DNA of 64,000 bases from Methanosarcina sp. KYL-1 (GTDB taxonomy: Archaea > Halobacteriota > Methanosarcinia > Methanosarcinales > Methanosarcinaceae): the NCBI RefSeq assembly GCF_024372725.1, contig NZ_VOUA01000009.1, positions 39,289 to 103,288 of the forward strand, read 5' to 3'. How positions within the stretch are numbered: the stretch's first letter is position 1; each line of letters begins with the position of its first letter. Below the pieces are notes generated by a model, which was given only the letters and a program-made list of their open reading frames with translations, ran no database searches and was not told the DNA's origin. Both the position numbers and the translations under genes were made by a program. Positions 17,793-26,580 of the stretch are shown one piece after another.

Positions 17793-18557
17793 ATGATAAG
17801 AATCATTCCGGCAGAGATGAGGCATTTTTCAGATTTCGGGTGGCTTAAGAGTTACTGGCTTTTTTCTTTTTCAAACTACTATGACCCGGACAACATCCAG
17901 TTCGGGGACCTGCGCGTTTTTAACGATGATACCGTAGAACCGGGGAAGGGCTTTCCGTCCCACTCTCATTCCGGGATGGAAATTGTAACACTGGTGCTTG
18001 AGGGAGAGATCACCCATGAAGACAGCATGGGAAACAAAACTGTTCTCAGGGAGGGGGAAGTGCAGTGCATCTCTACAGGCCCCGGGATAGAACACTCGGA
18101 GTTCAACTCCGGTAAAAAGCCCCTGCACTTTTACCAGATCTGGATTTATCCTGACAGGAACCCTCTTTCACCGGCCTATTCGCAAAAGAAGTTTGAGGAA
18201 TCTGCCTGGGAGAACTGGCTTTTGCCCCTTGTTTCCGGACAGGGTCTTCCGGATACCCTGGAAATGAATGCAGATTCCACTATTTACCGGGCCAGGCTCG
18301 AAAAGGGAAAGATAATGCACTTTGATTCCGGGGAGTGCCGCCGCATCTTCATTTATGTCACTTCTGGGGAAATATTCGTAAACGGGCAAAGGCTCAAGAA
18401 AGGAGACCAGGCCCGGACCGACCTGGAAAAGACTCTCCACCTTGAAGCGGTTGGTCCCGGGACGGCTTTTGCGGAATTTGTTTTGCTTGACCTCCCTTCC
18501 TGCAAAGGAATGGGATACGGATACGACGAAAAAATACTGAAAAGCGCCGGAAAATAA
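17793..18557 (+). CDS. Pirin family protein
   Basis: A 254-residue bicupin. The N-terminal cupin carries the metal ligands H57, H59, E63 (HSHSGME) and H101 (GIEHSEFNSG). Pirins bind iron and several members oxidise flavonoids such as quercetin; in archaea the substrate is unknown. GAGG lies a few bases before the ATG at 17793. It appears to be monocistronic. Degenerate GGAAAATAACT repeats lie just upstream (17697-17740). Confidence 0.9.
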   Translation: MIRIIPAEMRHFSDFGWLKSYWLFSFSNYYDPDNIQFGDLRVFNDDTVEPGKGFPSHSHSGMEIVTLVLEGEITHEDSMGNKTVLREGEVQCISTGPGIEHSEFNSGKKPLHFYQIWIYPDRNPLSPAYSQKKFEESAWENWLLPLVSGQGLPDTLEMNADSTIYRARLEKGKIMHFDSGECRRIFIYVTSGEIFVNGQRLKKGDQARTDLEKTLHLEAVGPGTAFAEFVLLDLPSCKGMGYGYDEKILKSAGK

Positions 18558-18849
18558 GTCGATAAACGATGAACCCCGGGTCTTGTGGCCAGGAGTAAAG
18601 AGCCGGCTTCTGCAAAAAAATTGGGGGAAAATAAGGTGAAAAGAGGTAGAAATGAGAATAAAAAAGAAAGCAGGGGTAGAAGTGAAATAATCTTTGAAGT
18701 AAGAAAGGGTAGAAGTGCAAAGAAAGCTGGCTTGAGAAGCGTGCAGAAATGATGAACGAGTAGAAGTGAGAAGATAAACGACTAGAAGTGAGAAGCGTGC
18801 AGAAGTGCAATGAAAAACCGGATTGTGCACAGAATAGAAGTGAGAAAAG
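18558..18849. repeat. Gap with dispersed GTAGAAGTGAGA repeats
   Basis: About seven imperfect copies of GTAGAAGTGAGA occur between 18644 and 18848 at irregular spacing, all in one orientation. No gene is supported; the long minus-strand frames crossing the pirin gene are shadows. Confidence 0.6.
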
Positions 18850-18894
18850 GTAGAAGTGAGAGAAAATAGAGAGGGATTTGTTTCTCACTTCTAC
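18850..18894 (+). other. Perfect 12-bp stem-loop closing the GTAGAAGTGAGA array
   Basis: GTAGAAGTGAGA at 18850-18861 pairs with TCTCACTTCTAC at 18883-18894 around a 21-nt loop. It could be a processed RNA end or a recombination remnant; it lacks the U-tract of a simple terminator. Confidence 0.5.
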
Positions 18895-18898
18895 AGTT

Positions 18899-19086
18899 GC
18901 TTTTGATGTTTTTGCGGAAGCCTGGGGAGGAATGGCAAAACCTCGTATCCCGGTTTCTGCATGTGAAGCCCCTGTCAGATCGGTGATTGAGGAATGGCAT
19001 AACCTCATAGGCACCTTCCGGGGGTGGGCTTCTGATGTTTATGGAGGGCAGCAGGCAAGGATGGCGAACCTCAAACCACTGCTCTT
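18899..19086 (+). repeat. Three diverged approximately 64-bp direct repeats, no confident gene
   Basis: Units near 18899, 18966 and 19027 share GAGGAATGGCAAAACCTC-like cores (GAGGAATGGCATAACCTC, AAGGATGGCGAACCTC); the first and third also share GCTTYTGATGTTT. A 78-codon frame (18878-19114) covers them but has no support beyond being open. Confidence 0.45.
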
Positions 19087-19726
19087 TTGTTTTTCCACTA
19101 AATGCTACTCATGAACCCCATTCAAAACTAGCATTTAGAACTGCATATAATACATCATTTGTAAAATATATAACATAAATGGAATTGATTTTTCTTTTTC
19201 GTTGTTGTGATAAGCAGCCTTCAAAATTTTCAAGCGGCTTATCTGATAAGTAAACTCAAATTTAGTGCCCGAATTTCTCCTATTATTTAAATGTTTTCCT
19301 GTTGGTGGCATCCGAGCCTTAAAATGCCTTGATTTCAAATGGGAAACTTTTTATGCTATTATGGTTGCCGGGCATATCGGATTTTCCGTCCCATTCAATT
19401 TTACTTAAGTTACCTTATCTCTCTTACATACCCTTTTACATTTTCTTTTAAATTCTCTCCTATATCCCCTTTCCCTTTCTTTCCCTTTCCTGCATATAAG
19501 CTACACTTTTTTTGGAATTTATGTTAATTATTTAGCCCACATATCTTTAAAATATTAAGACTCTTCTTAAAAAACATATTAATAGTTTCAAATAGAATAA
19601 CTTGTTATTATTTATAAAACACTTTCGTAAATATGTTCTACCCGGGGGCCTGCACAAAAAGTTTTGCAGGAATATTTCGCTGCGCGGTCAGAGTGGGATG
19701 CGGCAACCTTAAACTGAGGCCGGACT
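19087..19726. other. AT-rich gap, no gene seen
   Basis: Only short low-complexity frames. A short inverted repeat (ATAAGC...GCTTAT) lies near 19211-19248. Nothing else recognised. Confidence 0.5.
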
Positions 19727-19781
19727 TAAAGTGTGGGCTTAAAGTGTGGGCTTAAAGTGTGGGCTTAAAGTGTGGACTTGA
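19727..19781. repeat. 13-bp tandem repeat
   Basis: About four units of CTTAAAGTGTGGG just upstream of the permease gene. Confidence 0.85.
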
Positions 19782-19948
19782 CGGGTCCGGGTTTTGGGGC
19801 ACGGGCGCTTCAGGTGGTGAAGGGGGTTCTGCAACCCTGTCTTTACGCCCGGTTACGGAATGTGGGTGAAAACCGGAAAAACAGGAGCCTTATTCCTTCA
19901 GCGGGAACAATAGTCCTGGGAGGGGGCCTTTTCAGGGGGGGCAGTCTA

Positions 19949-21367
19949 ATGGCAGAAATCTCTTTACTCTTGCTCATCTTCGCTATTTTCGGAGGCTACC
20001 TGCTGGGCATATTTTCCGGGCTCCTGCCGGGCATCCACACAAATAATTTTGCCCTTGCCCTTGTCGCCCTTGCCCCTTTCCTGGCTGAGCGGGGCATTTC
20101 TCCTTTTTATATTGCCCTTATCATCCTTTCCAATGCTGTTGCACACACCTTCCATGACATAATCCCTTCTGTGTTTCTGGGGGCTCCGGACGGGGACACA
20201 GCCCTGGCCGTCCTGCCGGGACACAGGCTCCTGCTCGAAGGCGCAGGTGCGGAAGCCGTCCGCCTTTCAGCTCTGGGGAGTGCGGGCTCGGTGGTGGCAT
20301 CCCTTGTCTTTGTGCTGCCTTTCTCCCTCTTTTTCGGGGCAGTGTATCCTTTTCTCGAACAGTACATGGCCTGGGTCCTGCTCACAATCGTCTTTTTAAT
20401 GCTGGCCACTGAAAAAGGGGAACAGGTCAAGGGGCAGGGCTCGCTTGCGAAGTACAGGTACAGGGCTTTTGCCCTGCTTCTCTTTTTGATGACCGGGGCC
20501 CTGGGGCTCTTTGCTTTTTCCAGGGAAGCTTTCCTGGTCCCGGTAATCAGTTTCGGGACGGCTTCCGTGCTCCTGCCCCTCTTAAGCGGGCTCTTCGGAG
20601 CCTCCCAGCTTGTAATCAGCCTGTTCACGGGCTCGGAAATGCCAGAAGAATCCGTCACCGGGCTGCAGCTTTCTCAAAAAAGGATCGTGAGAGGGGTCCT
20701 TACTGGCAGCGCCGCCGGCTCCCTCGTAGCCTGGCTGCCGGGAGTCTCCTCTGCGATTGCCGCTCTCCTGGCAGGGCTTTTCGTAAAGGGTGATTTCGAT
20801 AAAAATGGCCTGGAAAAGAGAAAGGACGGGGAAAAAGAAAATGGGAAGGAAACAGGAGAGGGCGGGCCCGGGGAGAGCAGGACCTTTCTTTATTCGGACC
20901 CTGAGGCCGACCCCGAAACGCTGGAAAGCTCAAAGGAGTTTATCGTCTCGGTCTCAGGGGTGAACACCTCAAACGCCATTTTCGGGCTGGTAGCCCTCCT
21001 GGTGATAGGAAAGACCCGAAGCGGGGCAATGGCTGCGGTAAATGAGATCCTTGGTCCGGAGTCCTTTGATTTTCCGTCCCTGCTGCTTTTCTTTTCCGCT
21101 ATCCTGCTGACCTCCCTGCTTTCTTACTTCTCCACGGTCTGGATCGGAAACAACGCCCACCGCCTGCTCAGGAAGCTCGATTATGCAAAACTCTGTGCTT
21201 GCGTCCTCTTCGGGCTTGCATTGATGGTTTTTCTTTTCACAGGGCTCTTCGGGCTCTTCATCTTCATAATCTCCACCCCCATTGGCATGCTTCCGTCTTT
21301 CATGAAAGTCCGGAAGTCCCATGCCATGGGAGTCATCCTGCTGCCTGTAATTCTGTATTTCCTGTGA
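19949..21367 (+). CDS. TctA-like (DUF112 family) membrane permease
   Basis: A 472-residue protein with many hydrophobic segments and the N-terminal GLLPGIHTNN, matching the Gly-rich GxxPG loop of TctA permeases of the tripartite tricarboxylate transporter family; a second GxxPG-like loop (WLPGVSSAIAA) occurs at the start of the C-terminal half, as in TctA inverted repeats. A charged cytoplasmic loop (about 285-325) separates the halves. No TctB or TctC partner is nearby, as usual for the archaeal branch. I start at ATG 19949, preceded by AGGGGGG; the frame is open 59 codons further upstream but that part is not membrane-protein-like and overlaps a tandem repeat. Confidence 0.8.
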   Translation: MAEISLLLLIFAIFGGYLLGIFSGLLPGIHTNNFALALVALAPFLAERGISPFYIALIILSNAVAHTFHDIIPSVFLGAPDGDTALAVLPGHRLLLEGAGAEAVRLSALGSAGSVVASLVFVLPFSLFFGAVYPFLEQYMAWVLLTIVFLMLATEKGEQVKGQGSLAKYRYRAFALLLFLMTGALGLFAFSREAFLVPVISFGTASVLLPLLSGLFGASQLVISLFTGSEMPEESVTGLQLSQKRIVRGVLTGSAAGSLVAWLPGVSSAIAALLAGLFVKGDFDKNGLEKRKDGEKENGKETGEGGPGESRTFLYSDPEADPETLESSKEFIVSVSGVNTSNAIFGLVALLVIGKTRSGAMAAVNEILGPESFDFPSLLLFFSAILLTSLLSYFSTVWIGNNAHRLLRKLDYAKLCACVLFGLALMVFLFTGLFGLFIFIISTPIGMLPSFMKVRKSHAMGVILLPVILYFL

Positions 21368-21389
21368 AGGACCCGGATTTTTCTGTTCT

Positions 21390-22112
21390 TTATGCGTGTG
21401 CCGGGGCTTTTCCGGCAATCGACCTGAGCCCTTCCACCAGGGTTTTGAGCAGTTTTGCGGGGATCCCGACCGTCAGTTCCGAGTCCTGGATGCCGGTATG
21501 TTTCCTGCTCCCGGTGCAGCCCACGGTTATCCCTATCTTTCCGCTCAGGTAGGGCTCGGCAACGGCATCGGAACAGAGGCTCTGTTTGCCTGCGAACTCG
21601 GCTTCAACCCTGCCTCCTTCATTATAGAGAATGGCCTGGGTCAGGAGCATCACCTGTTTCGGGGAGCAGATGATAACCACCACATCCGGCATGAAACTCG
21701 CACTTTCGAGGGGAGCGTAAATGGCTGACAGAATGGACTCGGCTTCCAGCATGGGGACTCTTTCAAGGGTTTTTTTGGAGGCTTCCAGGGTCTTGAAGTG
21801 TTTCAGCTTTTCATGGTAGAACTCTCCGCTTGCAAGTTTCGGGGGCATGTGCCCGAGCCCCAGGGCCGCTGCTCCTCCCTTGCAGGTCTGGTCATCAAGA
21901 AGGGTGTAAAATTCTTCTTTCGTATTGCGCACTCGGTCCACCATCTGGCAGTGTTTCATCCCCTCTTCGATCCTCTGCACTCCCGCAGGGATTTCTTCAT
22001 CTTTCGGGACAAGGGCAACTGCCACAGGAGATGTTTCCAGTTTCAGTAATTCGATAATTTCCTTTCCGTACCCGTTTATCTCTTCAATCTGCTCAGGACT
22101 GGCTTTTTCCAT
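21390..22112 (-). CDS. DUF169 family protein
   Basis: A 240-residue protein of the DUF169 family, frequent in methanogens and of unknown function. Recognisable parts are SPVAVALVP near the N-terminus, KHCQMV (C50-type cysteine), DQTCKGGAAALGLG and CSPKQVMLLTQA. The cysteines are conserved in the family and may bind metal. The start is fixed at ATG 22112 by a full-length ribosome site GAGGTGAT four bases upstream (22124-22117); the longer GTG start at 22121 would overlap that site. It is convergent with the permease, ending 22 bp away. Confidence 0.85.
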   Translation of the reverse strand: MEKASPEQIEEINGYGKEIIELLKLETSPVAVALVPKDEEIPAGVQRIEEGMKHCQMVDRVRNTKEEFYTLLDDQTCKGGAAALGLGHMPPKLASGEFYHEKLKHFKTLEASKKTLERVPMLEAESILSAIYAPLESASFMPDVVVIICSPKQVMLLTQAILYNEGGRVEAEFAGKQSLCSDAVAEPYLSGKIGITVGCTGSRKHTGIQDSELTVGIPAKLLKTLVEGLRSIAGKAPAHA

Positions 22113-22299
22113 ATGAATCACCTCTAAGTCGAATAACTCCTCATTTAAGTTTAATTTCCTGAAGTCGCATTTAATATGTAGTCTGAGGCTAATGATTTAA
22201 ATAGAATTCAGAAAAACGGGTTCTTTTTTCATTTTCGCATTTCAGGAAACCTGTTTCAGTCCTTTCCTGCGAAACTTCCTTACTGGTGGTGAAAAATAT

Positions 22300-22400
22300 A
22301 AAACTTAAAATGTATTGGGTTATTAAAGACTGCTAAAAACACTGGATTGAAGTTCAAATACACTGGATTGAAGTCTAAATGTACGGGATTGAAGTGGTAC
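22300..22400. repeat. Degenerate repeats between DUF169 and PASTA genes
   Basis: Three copies of ACACTGGATTGAAGT-type sequence spaced about 24 bp. The rest of the 420-bp divergent gap is AT-rich promoter sequence. Confidence 0.5.
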
Positions 22401-22535
22401 ATTAACGAAGGTACATGGAACAAAAACAAAAGGGTTGAATAAAAGGCAGGACTATTGATTAAATCAATATTAAATAAAAACTGAAGATCAAATCGAGATT
22501 TTAGCAGAAAGATATCAAAAAGGGGTTGCAGGACT

Positions 22536-23054
22536 ATGGAAACACAGCTTGAACAGCGTTTAAAGGAGCTCAGGGCCGAATACGAATCAGGGCAGAATAT
22601 CCTCAACGACATTGAGAATAAGCTTATCGAACTTGAAAACAGGAAAACGAACCTGAAAGAAACCCTCCTTCGGATCAGCGGGGCAATCGATCTCCTGAAG
22701 GAGATCCTGGGCGAGGGAGAATGTGTCACAGATGAACCTGTCGGGCAGGCTGAGGAAAAAGCCGTATCTCAGGCGTCGGTAGAAATTGTAGAGGTCCCGA
22801 ATCTGATAAGGAAAACTCTTAAAGAGGCCGAGGTGCTTCTGGGCGAAGCCGGGCTTGAGGTAGGGAATATCAGCGAAAAGACCGGGATCTTCCCTATCGG
22901 GATCCGGTTCGGTGATATACTCCGCCAGGACCCGAAACCCCAGGCCAGGGTAGCCGCCGGCTCCCCTGTGGACCTTGTTATCGCGGTGAAGGGAGAATCA
23001 AAGCTCAATCCGGACGAAGGCTCGATGTGTAACCGCTTTTTCGACCGCGACTGA
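22536..23054 (+). CDS. Coiled-coil protein with one PASTA domain
   Basis: A 172-residue protein. Residues 1-65 form a predicted coiled coil (heptads through LEQRLKELRAEYESGQNILNDI and beyond). Residues about 88-152 are a PASTA domain (VPNLIRKTLKEAEVLLGEAGL ... GDILRQDPKPQARVAAGSPVDLVIA), a fold that in bacteria senses cell-wall fragments. There is no signal peptide or membrane segment, so here it is probably cytoplasmic and structural. GGGG precedes the ATG. Two TPR genes follow on the same strand, separated by tandem repeats. Confidence 0.8.
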   Translation: METQLEQRLKELRAEYESGQNILNDIENKLIELENRKTNLKETLLRISGAIDLLKEILGEGECVTDEPVGQAEEKAVSQASVEIVEVPNLIRKTLKEAEVLLGEAGLEVGNISEKTGIFPIGIRFGDILRQDPKPQARVAAGSPVDLVIAVKGESKLNPDEGSMCNRFFDRD

Positions 23055-23179
23055 GCTGCGGTTTAATCGGATCGGCCTTTGAAGCCGGGCTTAAGAGCAG
23101 TGTTACCAGGAAAAGAAGGAAAATAAATAACCGGAATCTCATGTGAGGGCCTACCTTCCGGAAATACCTGCCTGCAGAG

Positions 23180-23345
23180 CCTCATAATCTGGCCACTAAT
23201 CTGGCCACTAATCTGGTCCCGGAGTCTGGCCATGAATCTGGCCATGAATCTGGCCATGAATCTGGCCATGAATCTGGCTACGAATCAGGAAATAGAATCC
23301 AGGTGCGAATCAGGAAATGGAATCCGGGTGCGAATCAGGAAATAG
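23180..23345. repeat. 12-bp and approximately 26-bp tandem repeats
   Basis: TCTGGCCATGAA (and TCTGGCCACTAA) repeats run to about 23280, then three copies of a unit containing GCGAATCAGGAAAT to 23345, immediately before the TPR gene. Confidence 0.85.
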
Positions 23346-23383
23346 AATTAGAAAAAGTGTGAATTTGATCCGCAGGGAATTTT

Positions 23384-24595
23384 ATGGACGCTATGGAAGA
23401 TAATCCGACGGATAAAATCAGCAGGTACCGGGCTGAACTTCTGGAACGCTGCAGGGCAGCCCTTTCAGCTTTTAACGCACTGAACCGGGCAAAAAGCCCC
23501 GCAGCCTTCCGGCTCTGCCTGCAGAAATTTCTCGGGGAATTTGAGGGCATTTCAACGGTTCTCTGGAGCAGGAGCAACAGGAAAAACCGAAAAGAACTCC
23601 GGTCAGTTCTTTACATAACAGATGACTCTCCCTTCAACCCGTCTACTTTTGGCCCTGGTTTTGCATCAGGACTGGAGAAGGTGCTCAAAGAAGAAGCAAA
23701 AGACGGGGAAGAAGACCCAGACAGGTCCAAAACTTCAGAGCCCGCCCCTTCAGCCCTTGCGTACAGTCCCTGTTCAAAAGTTCTTACTGTCAACGGGAAG
23801 CAGTATGAAGTCCTGCCCTTATTCCTGGCCGTCCGGAACCTCTATGCCACTCTCCCTCTTTACGGGGAGTTGAAGAGCTGCACGGAAAGGCTTGAGAAAG
23901 ACCCTGAAGATGCTACCGCCCTCTTCCAGAAGGCTGTGCTGCTCTACAAAGCCACAAGGCATGAAGATGCCCTGCAGCTTACGGAAAGCTTGCTGGGAAT
24001 TGCTCCTGAGGATTACAGGGTCTGGTACAACAGGGGTGTGATCCTCTCGGAAATGGGCCGGCTTGAGGACGCCCTTGAGGCGTATGACAGGACAATAGAA
24101 CTCGACCCGTCCTTTCAGGTTGCAGGAGACAATAAAGGAGTTGTCCTGGCGAAGCTTGGCAGGTATGAAGAAGCCCTGGAAACCTACGAAAAAACTCTCC
24201 GGAAAAACCCGAAGTATGCCGAAGCCTGGGCCGGGAAAGGTTCGGTCCTGTCCGCCCTTGACAGGAAAGAAGAGGCCCTTGAAGCTTACAACTCGGCCCT
24301 TGAAATCAGGCCGGAATACCTGGAAGCCCTCGCCTGCAAAGGGAGCCTGCTGTCCAGGCTTGGCAGCTTCGAAGCTGCCCTTGAAGCATATGACCTGTCT
24401 CTCCGGCTCGCACCCGCAGAGCCCGGGCTCTGGCATAGCAGGGGGCTTGTCCTTTCCGAACTGCAAAAATATGAAGAAGCCCTTCAAAGCTGTAACAGGG
24501 CCCTGGAACTAAGTCCGGGTTTTGCCCCCGCGCTTGAATGTAAAGTCAGGGTCCTTTCCGAAATCAGCCGGAAGAAAACTCAGGTTCGGAAGTAA
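23384..24595 (+). CDS. TPR-repeat protein
   Basis: A 403-residue protein. The first 160 residues are a helical, non-repeat region (RYRAELLERCRAALSAFNAL...) with an acidic linker. Residues about 165-395 form about seven tetratricopeptide repeats with the W-x2-G-x2-L-x2-A...A-x3-Y-x2-A...P pattern, e.g. AWAGKGSVLSALDRKEEALE. TPR proteins scaffold protein complexes; the partner is unknown. AGGGA precedes the ATG at 23384. A second, shorter TPR gene follows about 0.3 kb downstream. Confidence 0.88.
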   Translation: MDAMEDNPTDKISRYRAELLERCRAALSAFNALNRAKSPAAFRLCLQKFLGEFEGISTVLWSRSNRKNRKELRSVLYITDDSPFNPSTFGPGFASGLEKVLKEEAKDGEEDPDRSKTSEPAPSALAYSPCSKVLTVNGKQYEVLPLFLAVRNLYATLPLYGELKSCTERLEKDPEDATALFQKAVLLYKATRHEDALQLTESLLGIAPEDYRVWYNRGVILSEMGRLEDALEAYDRTIELDPSFQVAGDNKGVVLAKLGRYEEALETYEKTLRKNPKYAEAWAGKGSVLSALDRKEEALEAYNSALEIRPEYLEALACKGSLLSRLGSFEAALEAYDLSLRLAPAEPGLWHSRGLVLSELQKYEEALQSCNRALELSPGFAPALECKVRVLSEISRKKTQVRK

Positions 24596-24913
24596 GCTCA
24601 GGTTTGGAAGTAAGCTCCTTTCGGTAAGCTTCCTTGACAGACTTTAATTCAATCTTCCCGTCCATGTATATGTGGAATGAGTTGTATTCAATAAACGTAG
24701 AACCGGTAAGAGTATATTTATCTGAAAACAGAATTGCTGAATATCGTTCTTCTGATCTCGTTCTTATATTACCCATGTATGTGAAACGGAAAAATTTCGG
24801 AATGCAAAACAAATTTTTAAATATAAAATTCTGGATAACAGATTCCGGATTGCGGAAAAAAAAGTTTGAGAAAGGGCCCCGATAAACCTGTACAGGGAAC
24901 AAGAGGATTTCAA

Positions 24914-25489
24914 ATGACAGAGGAAAACTCCAGCAAAGAAATATCTCAGTTAGAAGCTAAGGAGCAGGACGCCGGAGGAGAAGCGAAGGCGAAAAAGAAT
25001 CTAGAGGAGCTCCTGAAAGCAGCAGGCGAAAGTAACGATTACGCCGAAAAGCTCAGGCTGTATGACGAAGCCCTGGCCCTTGACCCCGGATATCTGGATG
25101 CCTGGCTACAGAAGGGTTTTGCCCTTGACAGGATGGGGAGGTCCGAAGAAGCCATCGCCTGCTACGACATGGCGCTTGAGGTTGACCCGGAGAACTTCGG
25201 GATCTGGTGCCTCAAAGGCTTTGCTCTCAACAACTTAAAAGAATTTGAAAAAGCCGTGGAGTGCTATGAAGAAGTCCTTAAATCCAACTCCGAGGACGTT
25301 TTTGCCTGGTACCAGAAGGGCACTTCTTTAGAAAACATGGGTAGATACGGGGATGCGATGAAATGCTATGACATCGCCCTTGAAATTGACCCCACTGATG
25401 CTCTTATAAGAGAGAAGAGAATGAAACTGCTCGCAATCATCTATAAAAAAGGAAGTTTAACAGACTCTGAGGATAACAAATTGAATTGA
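24914..25489 (+). CDS. Short TPR-repeat protein
   Basis: A 191-residue protein with an acidic N-terminal 40 residues and three to four TPRs (DAWLQKGFALDRMGRSEEAI, IWCLKGFALNNLKEFEKAV, AWYQKGTSLENMGRYGDAM). It starts at ATG 24914, with GAGG eight bases upstream; the upstream extension to 24866 is not supported. It probably evolved by duplication from the neighbouring TPR gene type. No enzymatic motif. Confidence 0.85.
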   Translation: MTEENSSKEISQLEAKEQDAGGEAKAKKNLEELLKAAGESNDYAEKLRLYDEALALDPGYLDAWLQKGFALDRMGRSEEAIACYDMALEVDPENFGIWCLKGFALNNLKEFEKAVECYEEVLKSNSEDVFAWYQKGTSLENMGRYGDAMKCYDIALEIDPTDALIREKRMKLLAIIYKKGSLTDSEDNKLN

Positions 25490-25528
25490 TTTAAAGGAGT
25501 GTGACCGGAATGTCCCGGTCCTTTTACC

Positions 25529-26311
25529 TTATTTTTTGGCTCCTTCCCCTTCTTTCCTTATCTCTTCAACGATTACCATCAGTTTTTCCTTGATTTCCTT
25601 GATGGCTTCTACGGCTTCACCGCCCACGTCAATGGGAGCCCGCTTTTCCAGGTCTGCCTGCATGAGCTGGAGGTCAAAGGGAATTTCCCCGAGGACCGGG
25701 ATGCCAAGCTCTTCGAGTTTCTGGTTGACTTTCCCGGACCCGCCTTTATTGATAACAGCAGTGAGGCGTGTGACTCCTATTTCGGAAGAGAGCCTTTTTA
25801 TCCTCTCGGCCGTTTCAAGGGATCTTGCCCCGGGCTCCACGACCACGATCATCAGGTCCATCCCGCGGGTGGTGCCTCTTCCAAGGTGTTCGATCCCGGC
25901 TTCCATGTCCAGGATCACGGCACTCTTTTCCCTGAGCATCAGGTGCCTGAGGAGGGCCCGAAGGAAGGCCGAGGCCGGGCACATGCACCCGCTTCCTCCC
26001 TTATCCACCGTGCCCATGACAAGCATCCTGACCCCATCAGGCCCGATGACCCCGTATTTGCCGGCGATGTCATCGACTTTGGGGTTGTAGATAAAGGCCC
26101 CGCCTTCGGCTCCGGCCCTTTCCTGGATCAGGTCCTTGTAATCGGTCAGGGGCCTCGGGGGGTTTTCTACCCCGAGGGAGGATGCCAGGTTCATGTCCGG
26201 GTCCGCATCAATTGCCAGTACTTCGTACCCGTCCCTTGCAAGCAGCCTTGCCAGGGTGCCTGAAAGGGTTGTCTTTCCAACGCCGCCTTTTCCGGTAATT
26301 GCTATTTTTAT
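25529..26311 (-). CDS. cooC: CooC-type nickel-insertion ATPase for CO dehydrogenase (ATA start?)
   Basis: A MinD/ParA-type P-loop ATPase. With translation from 26311 the protein is 260 residues and begins KIAITGKGGVGKTT, a complete deviant Walker A at 7-15. The metal-binding C-x-C of CooC is present at about 109-111 (GSGCMCPASAF), and LDMEAGIEHLGRGT is the switch II region. CooC delivers nickel to the C-cluster of CO dehydrogenase/acetyl-CoA synthase. The first ATG/GTG/TTG in frame is the ATG at 26194, which would delete the P-loop. Upstream of the P-loop the frame reads GTT ATA AAA, with GGGGG eight bases before ATA, so ATA 26311 is the most plausible start; an ATG-to-ATA change or base-call error is the alternative. 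Confidence 0.85.
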   Translation of the reverse strand: MKIAITGKGGVGKTTLSGTLARLLARDGYEVLAIDADPDMNLASSLGVENPPRPLTDYKDLIQERAGAEGGAFIYNPKVDDIAGKYGVIGPDGVRMLVMGTVDKGGSGCMCPASAFLRALLRHLMLREKSAVILDMEAGIEHLGRGTTRGMDLMIVVVEPGARSLETAERIKRLSSEIGVTRLTAVINKGGSGKVNQKLEELGIPVLGEIPFDLQLMQADLEKRAPIDVGGEAVEAIKEIKEKLMVIVEEIRKEGEGAKK

Positions 26312-26474
26312 AACGAATTCCCCCTGAGAATTTGATTATAAATATAATACAATAATTTCTTTTTCTGGATATAACTATTAAACTGTTTATACTTATTCAT
26401 TTGTGCCCGGCTTTTGCTTAATATCTAAAAAAGTTCATTTTTAAAAGTTGGCTTTAAAATCCAGTCTTTATTTA

Positions 26475-26580
26475 TCCTTCACAGGTCTTATCACGAGTCT
26501 TTAGCCTCACAAGTCTTTAGCCTTCACAGGTCTTTAGCCTTCACAAGTCTTTAACCTTCACAGGTCTTTAGCCTTCATGA
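26475..26580. repeat. 17-bp tandem repeat
   Basis: About six units of CCTTCACAGGTCTTTAG between cooC and asnB; the last overlaps the asnB stop. Confidence 0.88.

Noticed and set aside
18168..19014. Overlapping minus-strand frames of 206-220 codons
   Set aside because: Cross the pirin gene antisense and the repeat-rich gap; low complexity Phe/Ser/Leu sequence.
19772..19948. N-terminal extension of the TctA-like permease
   Set aside because: Overlaps a tandem repeat, not membrane-protein-like, and a better ribosome site precedes ATG 19949.
25529..26194. cooC starting at ATG 26194
   Set aside because: Would remove the complete P-loop encoded directly upstream in the same frame.
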